Origin: G963665215 sp963665215
GTDB lineage: Bacteria > Chloroflexota > Dehalococcoidia > Lucifugimonadales > CAUZJF01
Length of the DNA: 64,000 bases
Assembly (NCBI GenBank): GCA_963665215.2
Contig: CAXXWW010000014.1
Location: 124,001-188,000 of the forward strand
Direction: 5' to 3'
Positions 52,541 to 60,607 of the stretch are shown here, piece by piece (positions within the stretch are counted from its first letter, which is position 1; every line of letters starts with the position of its first letter). Made by a program: the position numbers and the translations under genes. The notes under the pieces are model-generated. The model saw only the letters and a list, made by a program, of their open reading frames with translations. It was not told the DNA's origin and searched no databases.

Positions 52541-53048
52541 AAACTCCGCGCTCTGACCGGGCGGGATGCACCAACTCTGCTTCAGCCACGGCTTCAGTTC
52601 GTTTTTTTTTAAGCGCCTGGCGAACCGTCTCGGTGCTAATGGTCCCGACTATCTCACACTCGACCAACTGGTCAGCCAACAGCTTCAGGGTCCAACTGGC
52701 ACGCCCCTCCGGCGGTTCCCCGCAGGCCATCGCTATCAACCGTGCTTCACCTTCGCCGTCCAGTCTCTTTTGACGCCGACGCAGTTGCTTTTTGCGATTC
52801 AGCGCAGACTCGACCCCCTCCTCCACACAGCGCTTGCGTATTCGCTCGACCGTTGACTGTCCCACACCGAGCGCGCTGGTGATGTCCGCGTCCTTCATTC
52901 CCCCGTCCGAGCGTGACTCATCGCTCATCAGCAGAATGCGCGCATGGGTCTGTTTGTACGCCGCAGCCCGACCGCGTGAGACCAAGGCGTTGAGTTCCTG
53001 TTGTTCGTCGGTAGTCAGTCTGATACGGTACTTCTTGGTAGACATCAT
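52485..53048 (-). CDS. IS630 transposase, N-terminal frame (copy 2)
   Basis: Same 187-residue DNA-binding half as in copy 1, with helix-turn-helix DADITSALGVGQSTVERI. The nine-base slippage run appears as T9 on the plus strand at 52602-52610. Confidence 0.85.
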   Translation of the reverse strand: MMSTKKYRIRLTTDEQQELNALVSRGRAAAYKQTHARILLMSDESRSDGGMKDADITSALGVGQSTVERIRKRCVEEGVESALNRKKQLRRRQKRLDGEGEARLIAMACGEPPEGRASWTLKLLADQLVECEIVGTISTETVRQALKKKRTEAVAEAELVHPARSERGVCVRDGRRTGGLPTAVRWE

Positions 53049-53138
53049 GGTTCCTCCTCGGTTCAACGTTACGATTGAACCCCCAAGAGGAACAATGACT
53101 ATCATGGTATTCATTTCAATGATGTTGGACCACTAGGC

Positions 53139-53160
53139 TATAATGCTGACCGCGAAGCCG
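53139..53160 (+). promoter_or_regulatory. possible promoter -10 of the amidohydrolase at 53189
   Basis: TATAAT (53139-53144) followed by GCTGACCGCGAAG. The trailing ACCGCGAA also follows the TATACT boxes of the module promoters at 7375 and 57503. The IS630 end lies 5 bases upstream, so the original -35 region has been displaced. Confidence 0.45.
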
Positions 53161-53188
53161 GTCCGTAAGGCCCCGACAGGAGGCCCCC

Positions 53189-54037
53189 ATGCGCGCCATT
53201 GACATGCACGCTCACGTCCCAAGGCAGCCCGGTCTGCCAGACTTCGGTGTCGAGGAAGGTCTACGCCGCTATTTCAGAGTGAAGGAGGTCCCTGGAGACG
53301 CCGACGAGATGGCCGCCAAGTACAGGGAGTGGGATATCCTTGCCGTGGTCTTCTCGGTGGACACCGAGACCTCCACCGGCGAGCCGCCCGACACCAATGA
53401 CTACGTGGCGGATTTTGCTCGGAGTCACCCGGAGCAGTTCATCGGGTTCGCCACCGTCGACCCCTGGAAGGCGGAAGCCGGCGTCCAGGAGCTGGACCGC
53501 GCGGTCACCGAGCTGGGGTTGAGAGGCCTCAAGCTGCACCCGATACACCAGGCGTTCTTTCCCAACGACGCCCGGTTTTACCCCCTCTACGAGAAGTGCG
53601 GCGAGCTGGGGGTCCCGGTCATGTTCCACACCGGGTTTGCCGCCGCGGGAGCCGGAATGCCGGGGGGCGCCGGCCTGAAGCTCAAGCATAGCGCGCCCAT
53701 CCCAGGCATTGATGACGTGGCCGCAGATTTCCCCGACCTCACGATAATAATGGCCCACCCGTCGTGGCCCTGGGTCGAGGAGCAGATCGCCGTGGCCCTC
53801 CACAAGCCCAACGTCTACCTGGACCTGTCGGGCTGGGCCCCAAAATACATCCCCGAGGTCCTGGTCCGCGAGACCAACACCCGCCTCCGCGACAAGGTGC
53901 TCTTCGGCTCCGACTTCCCCTATCTGCCGCCCGACCGGTGGCTGCGGGACTTCGAGGAGCTGCCGATACGCGACGAGGTGCGTCCAAAGGTGCTGCACGA
54001 GAACGCCCGGAGGGTGCTGGGGCTTCAGGAGGGCTGA
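53189..54037 (+). CDS. amidohydrolase family protein (ACMSD-like)
   Basis: A 282-residue TIM-barrel metal enzyme of the amidohydrolase_2 group, which holds hydrolases and non-oxidative decarboxylases such as ACMSD. Motifs: AIDMHAHVP at 3-11, GLKLHPIHQAFFPND, VPVMFHTGF and IIMAHPSWPW with metal histidines, and VLFGSDFPYL with the catalytic aspartate. AGGAGG precedes ATG 53189. Similar in plan to the amidohydrolase at 46107 but not a close paralogue. Its promoter has been touched by the IS630 insertion. Confidence 0.84.
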   Translation: MRAIDMHAHVPRQPGLPDFGVEEGLRRYFRVKEVPGDADEMAAKYREWDILAVVFSVDTETSTGEPPDTNDYVADFARSHPEQFIGFATVDPWKAEAGVQELDRAVTELGLRGLKLHPIHQAFFPNDARFYPLYEKCGELGVPVMFHTGFAAAGAGMPGGAGLKLKHSAPIPGIDDVAADFPDLTIIMAHPSWPWVEEQIAVALHKPNVYLDLSGWAPKYIPEVLVRETNTRLRDKVLFGSDFPYLPPDRWLRDFEELPIRDEVRPKVLHENARRVLGLQEG

Positions 54038-54070
54038 CAACCCGGCCCGTCGGGGCTCCCGAGGGCGGTC

Positions 54071-54949
54071 CTATCGCAGCGGCTGCCGGATGCTTGGCCC
54101 CGCGGCGCGCCTCTCCACTGGGCTATGGGCTTGCCGCACCCTCCACCGCCGCAAGGCGGGCGGGACCGCCGCCAGCAAGGCGGCCTCCAGAACGGTCGAC
54201 GCGACTATCCACAGCGTGGCGTCCAAAAAAAAGCTCTCGGGGAACATGGCTAACAGGTAGCTGCTGGGGCCAAGCTGCCAGAAGTCGTTGCTGAAGCTCA
54301 TGAGGTGGAACGCCAGGAACAGCTGCTCGAAGCCCACCAGGGACACCAGTCCCACGGCCAGGACCAGGCCCAGTGTGAGGAGACCGCCAAAGCTCGCGTA
54401 GCGCGCGAGTCTGGGCAGGAATCGCCGGCGGACGGCCAAGATCCCGATGAGGGCGAAGGCGGCCAGATATGCGCCGGTAAGCTCCTGGACCCGGTAGAGG
54501 CCCTTGACCAGCCCCTTGACATCCTTCATATGGGTCACCTCGCGGGAGTCGTATATGCTCCGGCGAATGCCGCCTATGGCGACCCGTACGTCGATGTACT
54601 CTACGCCGTTGTTGAAGTAGTCCCTGATCTGCTCTCCCGCTGAGAGCAGCTCGCTCCGCTCGATGCCGGTCCGCGTCGTTATGTCGTACTTGTCGAAGCC
54701 GTAGCTGTACAGGATGGGGGCGTTGATCACCCAGCGCACATTTGTGGTTATCAGGAATATGGGGACTGCGGCCAGAAATAGGGCAACTGCGAGGGGTCCC
54801 AAAAGGCGCGTTAATGGCTTCAATTTCGGAGTGGCTCTCGCGGGTCCTGCTCCAACGGGAGAGCCCAGAGGGGGCAGGCCCATCTTGTGGGGACTGTTAC
54901 AGCGCCCGGATTTCCATTGGAGCGGGATGGCCCGCCTCAAGGGAATCAT
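54071..54949 (-). CDS. DUF1461 (TIGR01906-type) integral membrane protein
   Basis: A 292-residue membrane protein with about five transmembrane segments: LLGPLAVALFLAAVPIFLI, a pair between residues 160-215 (AYLAAFALIGILA, GLLTLGLVLAVGLVSL) and WIVASTVLEAALLAAVP near the end. The soluble loop after the first segment contains REVTHMKDVKGLVKGLY and the later FHLMSFSNDFWQL block, typical of this uncharacterised family. The start is unsure; an ATG at 54883 would shorten the polar N-terminus. Divergent from the M24 gene. Confidence 0.75.
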   Translation of the reverse strand: MIPLRRAIPLQWKSGRCNSPHKMGLPPLGSPVGAGPARATPKLKPLTRLLGPLAVALFLAAVPIFLITTNVRWVINAPILYSYGFDKYDITTRTGIERSELLSAGEQIRDYFNNGVEYIDVRVAIGGIRRSIYDSREVTHMKDVKGLVKGLYRVQELTGAYLAAFALIGILAVRRRFLPRLARYASFGGLLTLGLVLAVGLVSLVGFEQLFLAFHLMSFSNDFWQLGPSSYLLAMFPESFFLDATLWIVASTVLEAALLAAVPPALRRWRVRQAHSPVERRAAGPSIRQPLR

Positions 54950-55055
54950 AGGCCCGGCATATTCGCCTTGTCAATCCAAAAGGCGCCGCGTAGAATACGC
55001 CACAGCCCCTGTCTGACATGCCGCATCGGACTGGTCCGGCGAGGGGAGGGCGACC

Positions 55056-56285
55056 ATGGTCATCGAACGGATGGACGCTGAGCTGCTGGAAGCCCGCTAC
55101 CAGAGGATACGCGCCTTTCTGGAGGCAGAGGACCTCGGCGCCCTATTGGTGTACTCCCCCGCGGCGGAGCACAAGTGGGGCCAGACGGGGCACGTCTCAT
55201 ACCTCACCGGGTGGGCGAACCACGATAGGATTGGAGACTCGGCTGTTGTGGTGCCGGCGGACGGCCCACCGGCGCTGCTCTTCGCCGGCCTCCCGTTCAT
55301 GAAGGAGCAGATCGCCGATGTCTCGCCGATCGAGGACGTTCGGATGGTCCAGGCGGTAGACCCCAACGCCGTCGCGGTGGCGCGTCCCAAGGGAGTCCAC
55401 GCCGGGTCGTGGCTGCGCGATTTCGCCGGTGAGACGCTGGCGGTCCTTCGCGAGAGGGAGATCTTCGAGAAGGACATCGGCGTCGTCGGCGTCGAGAACA
55501 TGCCGGTGCCCTTCTTAGAGGCCCTGGCCAGGGGGTTCGGCTCCAAGCTCAGGCGCACCGACGACATCGTGGCCGAGATGCGGGCCGTCAAGGGGCCCAA
55601 TGAGCTGGAGACCATGAAGCACGCCGTCCACCTTGGCGACCTGGGCTTCGAGACCATGCTTGAGGTGGCCAGGCCGGGCATGAGGGGGATAGAGATCATC
55701 GCGGAGATGGAGCGGGCGGCACGCAGGGAAGGCGCGGACCACGCCAAGTACTGGATGGCCTCCGGTCCGCCGACCACCTGGGACGACTCGCGGCTCGACA
55801 TCAAGCCCCATGAGCGGGTGCTTGGAGAGGGCGACCTGATGGCCGTCTGCTCCTACATCGTATACAGGGGGTACTGGAGTCACGGGCAGCGAACGGGGAC
55901 GCTGGGCACGCCCTCGGAGTCGCTGTCGCAGATGTTCGCTATCGCCCAGGGCGCGCAGGACGCGGGCATCGCCGTCATCAAGCCGGGCGTGCCCGCCGGG
56001 CACATCGCCAGGGCGGTAAGGGAGAAGGCGGCTGAGAGCGGATGGGAGCTTCAGGGCGGGCGCGTCGGGCACGGCATCGGCCTCGACTACAGCGAGCGTC
56101 CTGTGCCCGCCGAGACCAACGAGATGCTCCTTGAGGCCGGGATGACCATCATACTGCACTCTGCGTTTTCGCTGCCGGGCTCCGGAAAGCTTTTCGTGCC
56201 GCTGGGCGACCAGCTCCTCGTGACGGCCGACGGTGCCGAGTTCCTCATGAAGTTTAGCCGTGACCTGTTCCTCATAGAGCTGTGA
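55056..56285 (+). CDS. M24-family (creatinase/aminopeptidase P fold) protein with altered metal site
   Basis: A 409-residue protein with the creatinase N domain (about 1-160) and the pita-bread C domain. HGQRTGTLG, GRVGHGIGLDYSERPV and LEAGMTIILHSAFSLPG mark the fold. Canonical M24 peptidases carry two Asp ligands in GDxVxxDxGxxYxGYxxD; here the segment reads GDLMAVCSYIVYRGYWSH, so both are replaced, as in creatinase. A hydrolase acting on a small guanidino or amide compound is therefore more plausible than a peptidase (inference). It is 6 bases ahead of a 2-hydroxyacid dehydrogenase, indicating an operon. A creatininase scrap occurs 4 kb downstream. Confidence 0.8.
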   Translation: MVIERMDAELLEARYQRIRAFLEAEDLGALLVYSPAAEHKWGQTGHVSYLTGWANHDRIGDSAVVVPADGPPALLFAGLPFMKEQIADVSPIEDVRMVQAVDPNAVAVARPKGVHAGSWLRDFAGETLAVLREREIFEKDIGVVGVENMPVPFLEALARGFGSKLRRTDDIVAEMRAVKGPNELETMKHAVHLGDLGFETMLEVARPGMRGIEIIAEMERAARREGADHAKYWMASGPPTTWDDSRLDIKPHERVLGEGDLMAVCSYIVYRGYWSHGQRTGTLGTPSESLSQMFAIAQGAQDAGIAVIKPGVPAGHIARAVREKAAESGWELQGGRVGHGIGLDYSERPVPAETNEMLLEAGMTIILHSAFSLPGSGKLFVPLGDQLLVTADGAEFLMKFSRDLFLIEL

Positions 56286-56291
56286 TACACG

Positions 56292-57254
56292 ATGCCAGAT
56301 ACGAGATTCGTAGCCACGGCGCCGATTGACAGCGTAGCCATCGATATTCTGGAGGAGGTGGCGCCCGTTGAGATATCGCCGGCGGCCGACCAGGAGACGA
56401 TAGTCGGGCTCCTGGCCGGCACCATCGGCCTGGTGTGCCGCGGCCAGACGCAGATCACCAGACGGATCATCGACGCGGGCAAGGATCTGCGTGTGCTCGG
56501 ACGCCCGGGCGTTGGGTACGACTCGGTAGACGTCGGCGCGGCCACCGCACGCGGTATCCCGCTGGTCTACGCCCCTGTGGGTGGGTTTGCCGTGGCCGAG
56601 GGGGCGCTCGCTCTTCTTCTGGCGCTGGTCAAGCACGTCCCCCTGGGCGACGAGATCGTGAAGACCGGCCGGTGGAGTCGGCGCTACGAGTTCCACACCG
56701 GTGACATGACCGAGCACACCCTGGGCATCGTCGGCCTGGGGAGGATCGGACTCCGCCTGGCCGAGCTGGCGAGGCCTTTCGACATGAAGCTTCTGGGCTT
56801 CGACCCTTACGTCGATGAGGAGCGGGTGCGTGGGCTGGGAATCGAGCCGGTGGGCCTCGACGAGCTGTTGCGCCGCTCCGACTACGTATCCCTGCATGTG
56901 GCCCTGAGTGACGAGACGCGGGGCCTGATCAATCGTGAGCGCGTCAGGGGTATGAAGAGCGGCGCCATCCTGATTAACGCTGCGCGAGGCGGCGTCATCG
57001 AAAGCCTGGACGTGATTGCCGACGCTCTCGAGAGCGGCCGGCTTGGCGGCGCCGGGCTGGACGTGTTCCCCGACGAGCCCCCGGACCACACCCACAGAAT
57101 TTTCAGGCACCCGCGGTGCCTCTGCTCGCCCCACATGACGGGGCTGAGCGAGCTGGCCATGGAGCGAATCTTCCGGTCGATGGCCGGCGACATGGTGGCC
57201 GTGGTGCAGGGGCGCCGGCCCAGGTACTGCGTGAACCCCGAGGTTTTTGGGTAG
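56292..57254 (+). CDS. D-2-hydroxyacid dehydrogenase (phosphoglycerate-dehydrogenase-like)
   Basis: A 320-residue NAD-dependent D-2-hydroxyacid dehydrogenase. GLGRIGLRLA near 150-159 binds NAD. Catalytic residues: R in NAARGGVIE, E in FPDEPPD, and H in SPHMTGLSE, in the usual spacing. RPGVGYDSVDV is the N-terminal family block. No ACT domain, so not a full-length serine-biosynthesis SerA; reduces or oxidises glyoxylate-, hydroxypyruvate- or related 2-keto acids. Starts 6 bases after the M24 gene. Confidence 0.87.
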   Translation: MPDTRFVATAPIDSVAIDILEEVAPVEISPAADQETIVGLLAGTIGLVCRGQTQITRRIIDAGKDLRVLGRPGVGYDSVDVGAATARGIPLVYAPVGGFAVAEGALALLLALVKHVPLGDEIVKTGRWSRRYEFHTGDMTEHTLGIVGLGRIGLRLAELARPFDMKLLGFDPYVDEERVRGLGIEPVGLDELLRRSDYVSLHVALSDETRGLINRERVRGMKSGAILINAARGGVIESLDVIADALESGRLGGAGLDVFPDEPPDHTHRIFRHPRCLCSPHMTGLSELAMERIFRSMAGDMVAVVQGRRPRYCVNPEVFG

Positions 57255-57261
57255 CCAGCCT

Positions 57262-57440
57262 TTACCTCTCCCAGATCGTCTTGTCCCGTCGCCCCGGGTC
57301 TGTGTCGTTGCCGCAGAGCCAGCGGTAGGGCCGCGGGTAGAGCGTCAGGGAGCGGTCCCCCAGTGGCAGCTTCGCAGCTATTACCGCCTCCGGCGCCGGC
57401 CGCAGGTCGTCCCTCGATATGCATTGAATGTACTTCTGAC
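57262..57440 (-). pseudogene. C-terminal remnant of the module Gfo/Idh oxidoreductase, copy C
   Basis: The minus strand reads LPLGDRSLTLYPRPYRWLCG and DPGRRDKTIW before a stop, equivalent to the last residues of the enzymes at 6221 and 23805 (LPLEDRSLTLYP..., DQMIF / DQTIF). About twelve residues just before are deleted and the N-terminal 300 residues are missing. It lies in the same position relative to the barrel gene at 57547 as the intact copies do. Confidence 0.82.
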
Positions 57441-57490
57441 TCAGGACGCGAGAGGGCCGTGCAATGAGCAACTCCCCTCGCCCACAAGGG

Positions 57491-57515
57491 TTTACCATAG
57501 GGTATACTTACCGCG
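57491..57515 (+). promoter_or_regulatory. conserved module promoter, copy C
   Basis: TTTACCATAGGGTATACTTA followed by CCGCGAAA, with TATACT at 57503-57508, 39 bases before the barrel gene. Matches 7361-7390 and 24986-25010. Confidence 0.55.
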
Positions 57516-57546
57516 AAAACGAGAATCCCCTGAGGAGGGGCCGGCC

Positions 57547-59130
57547 GTGCCTAAGCCTCGTATGATGTTCTACCACGACGGGCGTCACCCGCTGATATAC
57601 ATGTACGAGCCGCCTATGCATAAGGAGGAATACGAGGCGGCCGTCGACGAGCTGGTGGGCACCCCCATTGAGGCGCTCATGTTCTGCATCGGTGACGGGC
57701 GCACCGTGTTGCACGACACCAAGGTCGGCGAGCTGTGGGGCCACAACATGGACAAATGGCCTCATGTGATCTTCCGGCGCGCCCACCAGAACGCCAAGCA
57801 CCTGATAGAGGAGGGGAACGATCCCCTTCGCGTCATATGCGACCGCGCCCACGCCAAGGGCATGCTGCTGTATCCCACTCTGCTGGTGCAGCAGGCCAGC
57901 GGCGAGCGAGGCGTCGATACTCGCGGCTCGAACTTTCGCTTCGACAATAAGCATTTGGAGATCGGCGCCGCAGGTGACCTGGATTCCACCGTCCCCGGAA
58001 TCGATGGTCTCGACTTCAAGCGTAAAGAGGTCCGGGACGAGAGATTCGCGCTGATCGAGGAGACCCTGACCCGCTATCCTGTGGACGGTTTCGAGCTCCA
58101 GTTGAACTATCGCCCCTACTACTTTCACCCCAGGGAGGTAGATGCCGGCCGCGGGATAATGACCGAGTGGGTGCGCCGCGTCTACGAGGCCGTCAAGAAG
58201 AGCGGCCCGGAGAGGGAGCTCGCCATACGGATCCCGGCCAGCGTAGAGGGCTGCCTCTCGGTCGGGCTGGACCCGCGGGAGTGGATCAGGCAAGGCATCG
58301 TGGACGTTATTATCGGGCAGACGTTCTCCGGAGCCGACCTTGTCGACCCGCTTGCCGATTTTCGCCCTCTCGTGGAGGCCGCCAAGGGGTCCGGCTGCCG
58401 TATCCACGCCGCCATCCAAAGCCATCTCGACTCGGACCGCCTGAGCGAGGCGACCATCTCGATGGTTCGTGCGACGGCCTGCAACTACTGGGCACAGGGC
58501 GTCGACGGGCTCTACCTCGCCCACTGGTTCGGCAACTGGCCCTACCCGGCGTCCTTCTACGAGAAGCTGCGCGAGCTGCCGAATCCTGACGTGATGGCGC
58601 CCAGGGACAAGTTCTACCTCATACCGACGGGCACGGGCCGCTACCCGGCGCCTTCGCTGGGGCCGGGGCTCACCATGCAGCTTCCGGTCAATCTGGAGGT
58701 GGGCAAGCCCGCACGGCTCGACCTGACCATCAGCGACGACCTACCGCGGTGGGGCCGTGTCGGCCGGGTGCACGAGGTGCTCTTGAGATTCCGAGTAACC
58801 GGCGCGACGGAGTTGGACCGCCTCAGCTTCAAGCTGAACGGCAGGGAGCTGCCGGGGACGCTCCTGCGGACCATCAACCGCATGTATCTGATGAGCTCGC
58901 CTCGCTACCGGGTCGGCGGCTACTGGTTCATCTACAAACTGGACAGCGACCACTGGCCGCGACAAGGGCATAACACCCTCGAGGTGACCCTAAATGAGCG
59001 CGACCCCGACGTGACGGCCCAGATCGAGCTACGCGACGTGGAGCTGGAGGTGAAGTACCTGATGGGCAAGAACTACCACCGCAGCTTCGTCGACGCGGAT
59101 CTGGGCCCATACGAGCACCGCAATGAGTAG
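57547..59130 (+). CDS. TIM-barrel glycoside-hydrolase-like protein of unknown function, module copy C
   Basis: A 527-residue paralogue of the protein at 7421; most residues agree, including MMFYHDGRH, FCIGDGRTVLHDTKVGELWG, VDGFELQLNYRPYYFHP, MTEWVRRVYEAVKKSG and the C-terminal sandwich. Acidic residues in VDGFELQL and IRIPASVEG are kept in both copies and are candidates for catalysis. Starts at GTG 57547 with GAGGAGG 8 bases before; an ATG-started longer frame from 57247 runs through the oxidoreductase remnant and is rejected. Its divergent oxidoreductase partner is decayed; a downstream SDR may now be cotranscribed. Confidence 0.7.
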   Translation: MPKPRMMFYHDGRHPLIYMYEPPMHKEEYEAAVDELVGTPIEALMFCIGDGRTVLHDTKVGELWGHNMDKWPHVIFRRAHQNAKHLIEEGNDPLRVICDRAHAKGMLLYPTLLVQQASGERGVDTRGSNFRFDNKHLEIGAAGDLDSTVPGIDGLDFKRKEVRDERFALIEETLTRYPVDGFELQLNYRPYYFHPREVDAGRGIMTEWVRRVYEAVKKSGPERELAIRIPASVEGCLSVGLDPREWIRQGIVDVIIGQTFSGADLVDPLADFRPLVEAAKGSGCRIHAAIQSHLDSDRLSEATISMVRATACNYWAQGVDGLYLAHWFGNWPYPASFYEKLRELPNPDVMAPRDKFYLIPTGTGRYPAPSLGPGLTMQLPVNLEVGKPARLDLTISDDLPRWGRVGRVHEVLLRFRVTGATELDRLSFKLNGRELPGTLLRTINRMYLMSSPRYRVGGYWFIYKLDSDHWPRQGHNTLEVTLNERDPDVTAQIELRDVELEVKYLMGKNYHRSFVDADLGPYEHRNE

Positions 59131-59183
59131 GCGTCGCTGGCCCTGCTATGCACTCTACCCCTGGCATGCGGAGGCACAGTTAA

Positions 59184-59984
59184 ATGGATGTTAGCGGCAA
59201 GGTGGCGATCGTGACCGGCGGCGGCCGAGGCATAGGCCGGGCGATAGCCCTGGAGCTGGCGCGGAACGGCGCTGACGTGGCCCCCACCGACGTCAATGTG
59301 GCCGATGCCGAGAGCGTGGCCGCGAGCGTGGCCGAGATGGGTCGCGCTTCGCTGGGGACCGCCGTCGACGTCACCGACCAGGGGTCGGTCGAACGAATGG
59401 TCCGGCTTGTCATCGACCGCCTCGGCCGCATCGACATCCTGGTGAACAACGCCGGGACCATCGGCGCCGCCGGCTGGGAGGAGCGCGCCGCGCCGGACGA
59501 TGCAGACTGGGACATCATCTACGCGGTAAACGTCCGGGGAATGGCCAGGGTCACTGACGCCGTCGCCAGCCACATGAAGGAGCGGCGCTACGGCAAGATC
59601 GTCAATATCGCGTCCATCGCCGGCCGGACCGGCACTCTGACCAGCACTCCGTACGGCGTCTCCAAGGCCGGGGTCATCAATCTGACGCAGACATCGGCCC
59701 TGGAGCTAGCGCCCTTCAGCATCAACGTAAACGCCATATGCCCTGGGCTCCTCTGGACTCCAATGTGGCAGCGGATCTCCTACCGGTGGAGCATAGACCC
59801 GGAGAAGGCCAAGGGCCTCTCTCAAAGGGAGATCTTCGACCGCGCAGTAAAGGAGCGCGTCCCGCTCGGTAGGGAGCAGACCCCGGAGGACTTGGGACAC
59901 CTGGCCACCTTCCTCGCTTCTGACTACGCAAAGAATATCACGGGCCAGGCCATCAACGTCAGCGGCGGCTCCCACATGAACTGA
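59184..59984 (+). CDS. short-chain dehydrogenase/reductase
   Basis: A 266-residue SDR, paralogue of 34661. TGGGRGIGRA near 11-20, PTDVNVAD where an acidic residue would choose NAD, NNAGTIGA, VNIASIAG with serine, YGVSKAG (YxxxK) and CPGLLWTPMWQRIS. The C-terminal NITGQAINVSGGSHMN is identical with the paralogue. GGAGG lies before ATG 59184. It follows the barrel gene by 53 bases, likely one transcript. Confidence 0.86.
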   Translation: MDVSGKVAIVTGGGRGIGRAIALELARNGADVAPTDVNVADAESVAASVAEMGRASLGTAVDVTDQGSVERMVRLVIDRLGRIDILVNNAGTIGAAGWEERAAPDDADWDIIYAVNVRGMARVTDAVASHMKERRYGKIVNIASIAGRTGTLTSTPYGVSKAGVINLTQTSALELAPFSINVNAICPGLLWTPMWQRISYRWSIDPEKAKGLSQREIFDRAVKERVPLGREQTPEDLGHLATFLASDYAKNITGQAINVSGGSHMN

Positions 59985-60147
59985 CGGCGGGTGAGACGGC
60001 CATACCCGCCCCGGCGGCCCGCAACCGTCGGGTATGCCGTGCCGGGAGAGGTCTCACGTCCGGGCTGGGCGGTGTCGGGCGGGACGCGGCAGGATAACGC
60101 GGTCCGGGGTGCACGCCCAATACCCGGTATGCTGCGCCGTTCCCCCC

Positions 60148-60279
60148 TTGTTTGACGTCACCGACACCTATCGAGAGCTGGAGCGCGGCGGGGTGGTCGC
60201 CGCCGCCCTACCGGTGGGAGCAATCGAGCAGCAGGGCCCGCACCTGCCCTTGTCGGCGGACTGGGCGCGGGCCGACGTG
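60148..60279 (+). pseudogene. N-terminal scrap of a creatininase-family amidohydrolase
   Basis: Reads LERGGVVAAALPVGAIEQQG and PHLPLSADWARAD, the start of the creatininase fold (ALLPVGSxEQHGPHLPLxTD), with the metal-binding histidine present but the rest of the roughly 240-residue protein missing. The frame ends about 55 bases later. Confidence 0.65.
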
Positions 60280-60307
60280 ACGCCTCATCCATGGGCTAAA
60301 CGGCCGG

Positions 60308-60337
60308 TGGACAGCGTGGCGGGATCGTGGCTATAAT
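60308..60337 (+). promoter_or_regulatory. possible promoter of tRNA-Leu
   Basis: TGGACA (60308-60313) and TATAAT (60332-60337) with an 18-base spacer, about 94 bases before the tRNA. Confidence 0.4.
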
Positions 60338-60430
60338 TGTGAGCGGTGGCCCATCGTGTGGCGCATCACGGGATGCTGCTGCGGTCTTCGCCGGCAAGGT
60401 GGGCCTGGCATCGCATTGCGGGGGTACAGC

Positions 60431-60518
60431 GCCGAGGTGGTGGAATTGGTAGACACGCAGCGTTGAGGGCGCTGTGGCCGTAATGGCTGTAGGAGTTCGA
60501 GTCTCCTCCTCGGCACCA
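60431..60518 (+). tRNA. tRNA-Leu (anticodon GAG)
   Basis: 88 nt with a long variable arm. Acceptor GCCGAGG pairs with CCTCGGC, discriminator A and encoded CCA. Anticodon stem CAGCG/CGCTG encloses loop TTGAGGG with anticodon GAG; T arm has AGTTCGAGTCT. Reads CUC/CUU. Confidence 0.96.
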
Positions 60519-60552
60519 AATAACCTAATACCTCATGTTTCGTATCTGAACA

Positions 60553-60582
60553 GGGGCGCCGTTTTCGGCGTCCCTTCCGTTT
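60553..60582 (+). terminator. probable terminator after tRNA-Leu
   Basis: GGGGCGCCG and CGGCGTCCC form a stem with a TTTT loop, followed by TTCCGTTTT. It lies between the tRNA and the converging integrase remnant. Confidence 0.45.
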
Positions 60583-60607
60583 TGCCGACAATTTGCCGAC
60601 ATTGAGT

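Larger units (their letters stand above)
51897..53133 (-). mobile_element. IS630-family insertion sequence, copy 2
   Basis: 1237 bases, reverse complement of 37965-39201 with no difference that I could see in the encoded proteins. TA flanks are at 51895-51896 and 53134-53135. It lies 50 bases past the IS481 element and directly upstream of the promoter region of the amidohydrolase at 53189. Confidence 0.93.

Noticed and set aside
37965..53133. Composite transposon formed by the two IS630 copies
   Set aside because: Each copy has its own TA duplication and IS630 elements are not known to move intervening DNA as a unit; the copies are more simply two insertions.
55515..57134. A 539-codon minus-strand frame
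   Set aside because: Antisense shadow of the M24 and 2-hydroxyacid dehydrogenase genes, caused by high G+C.
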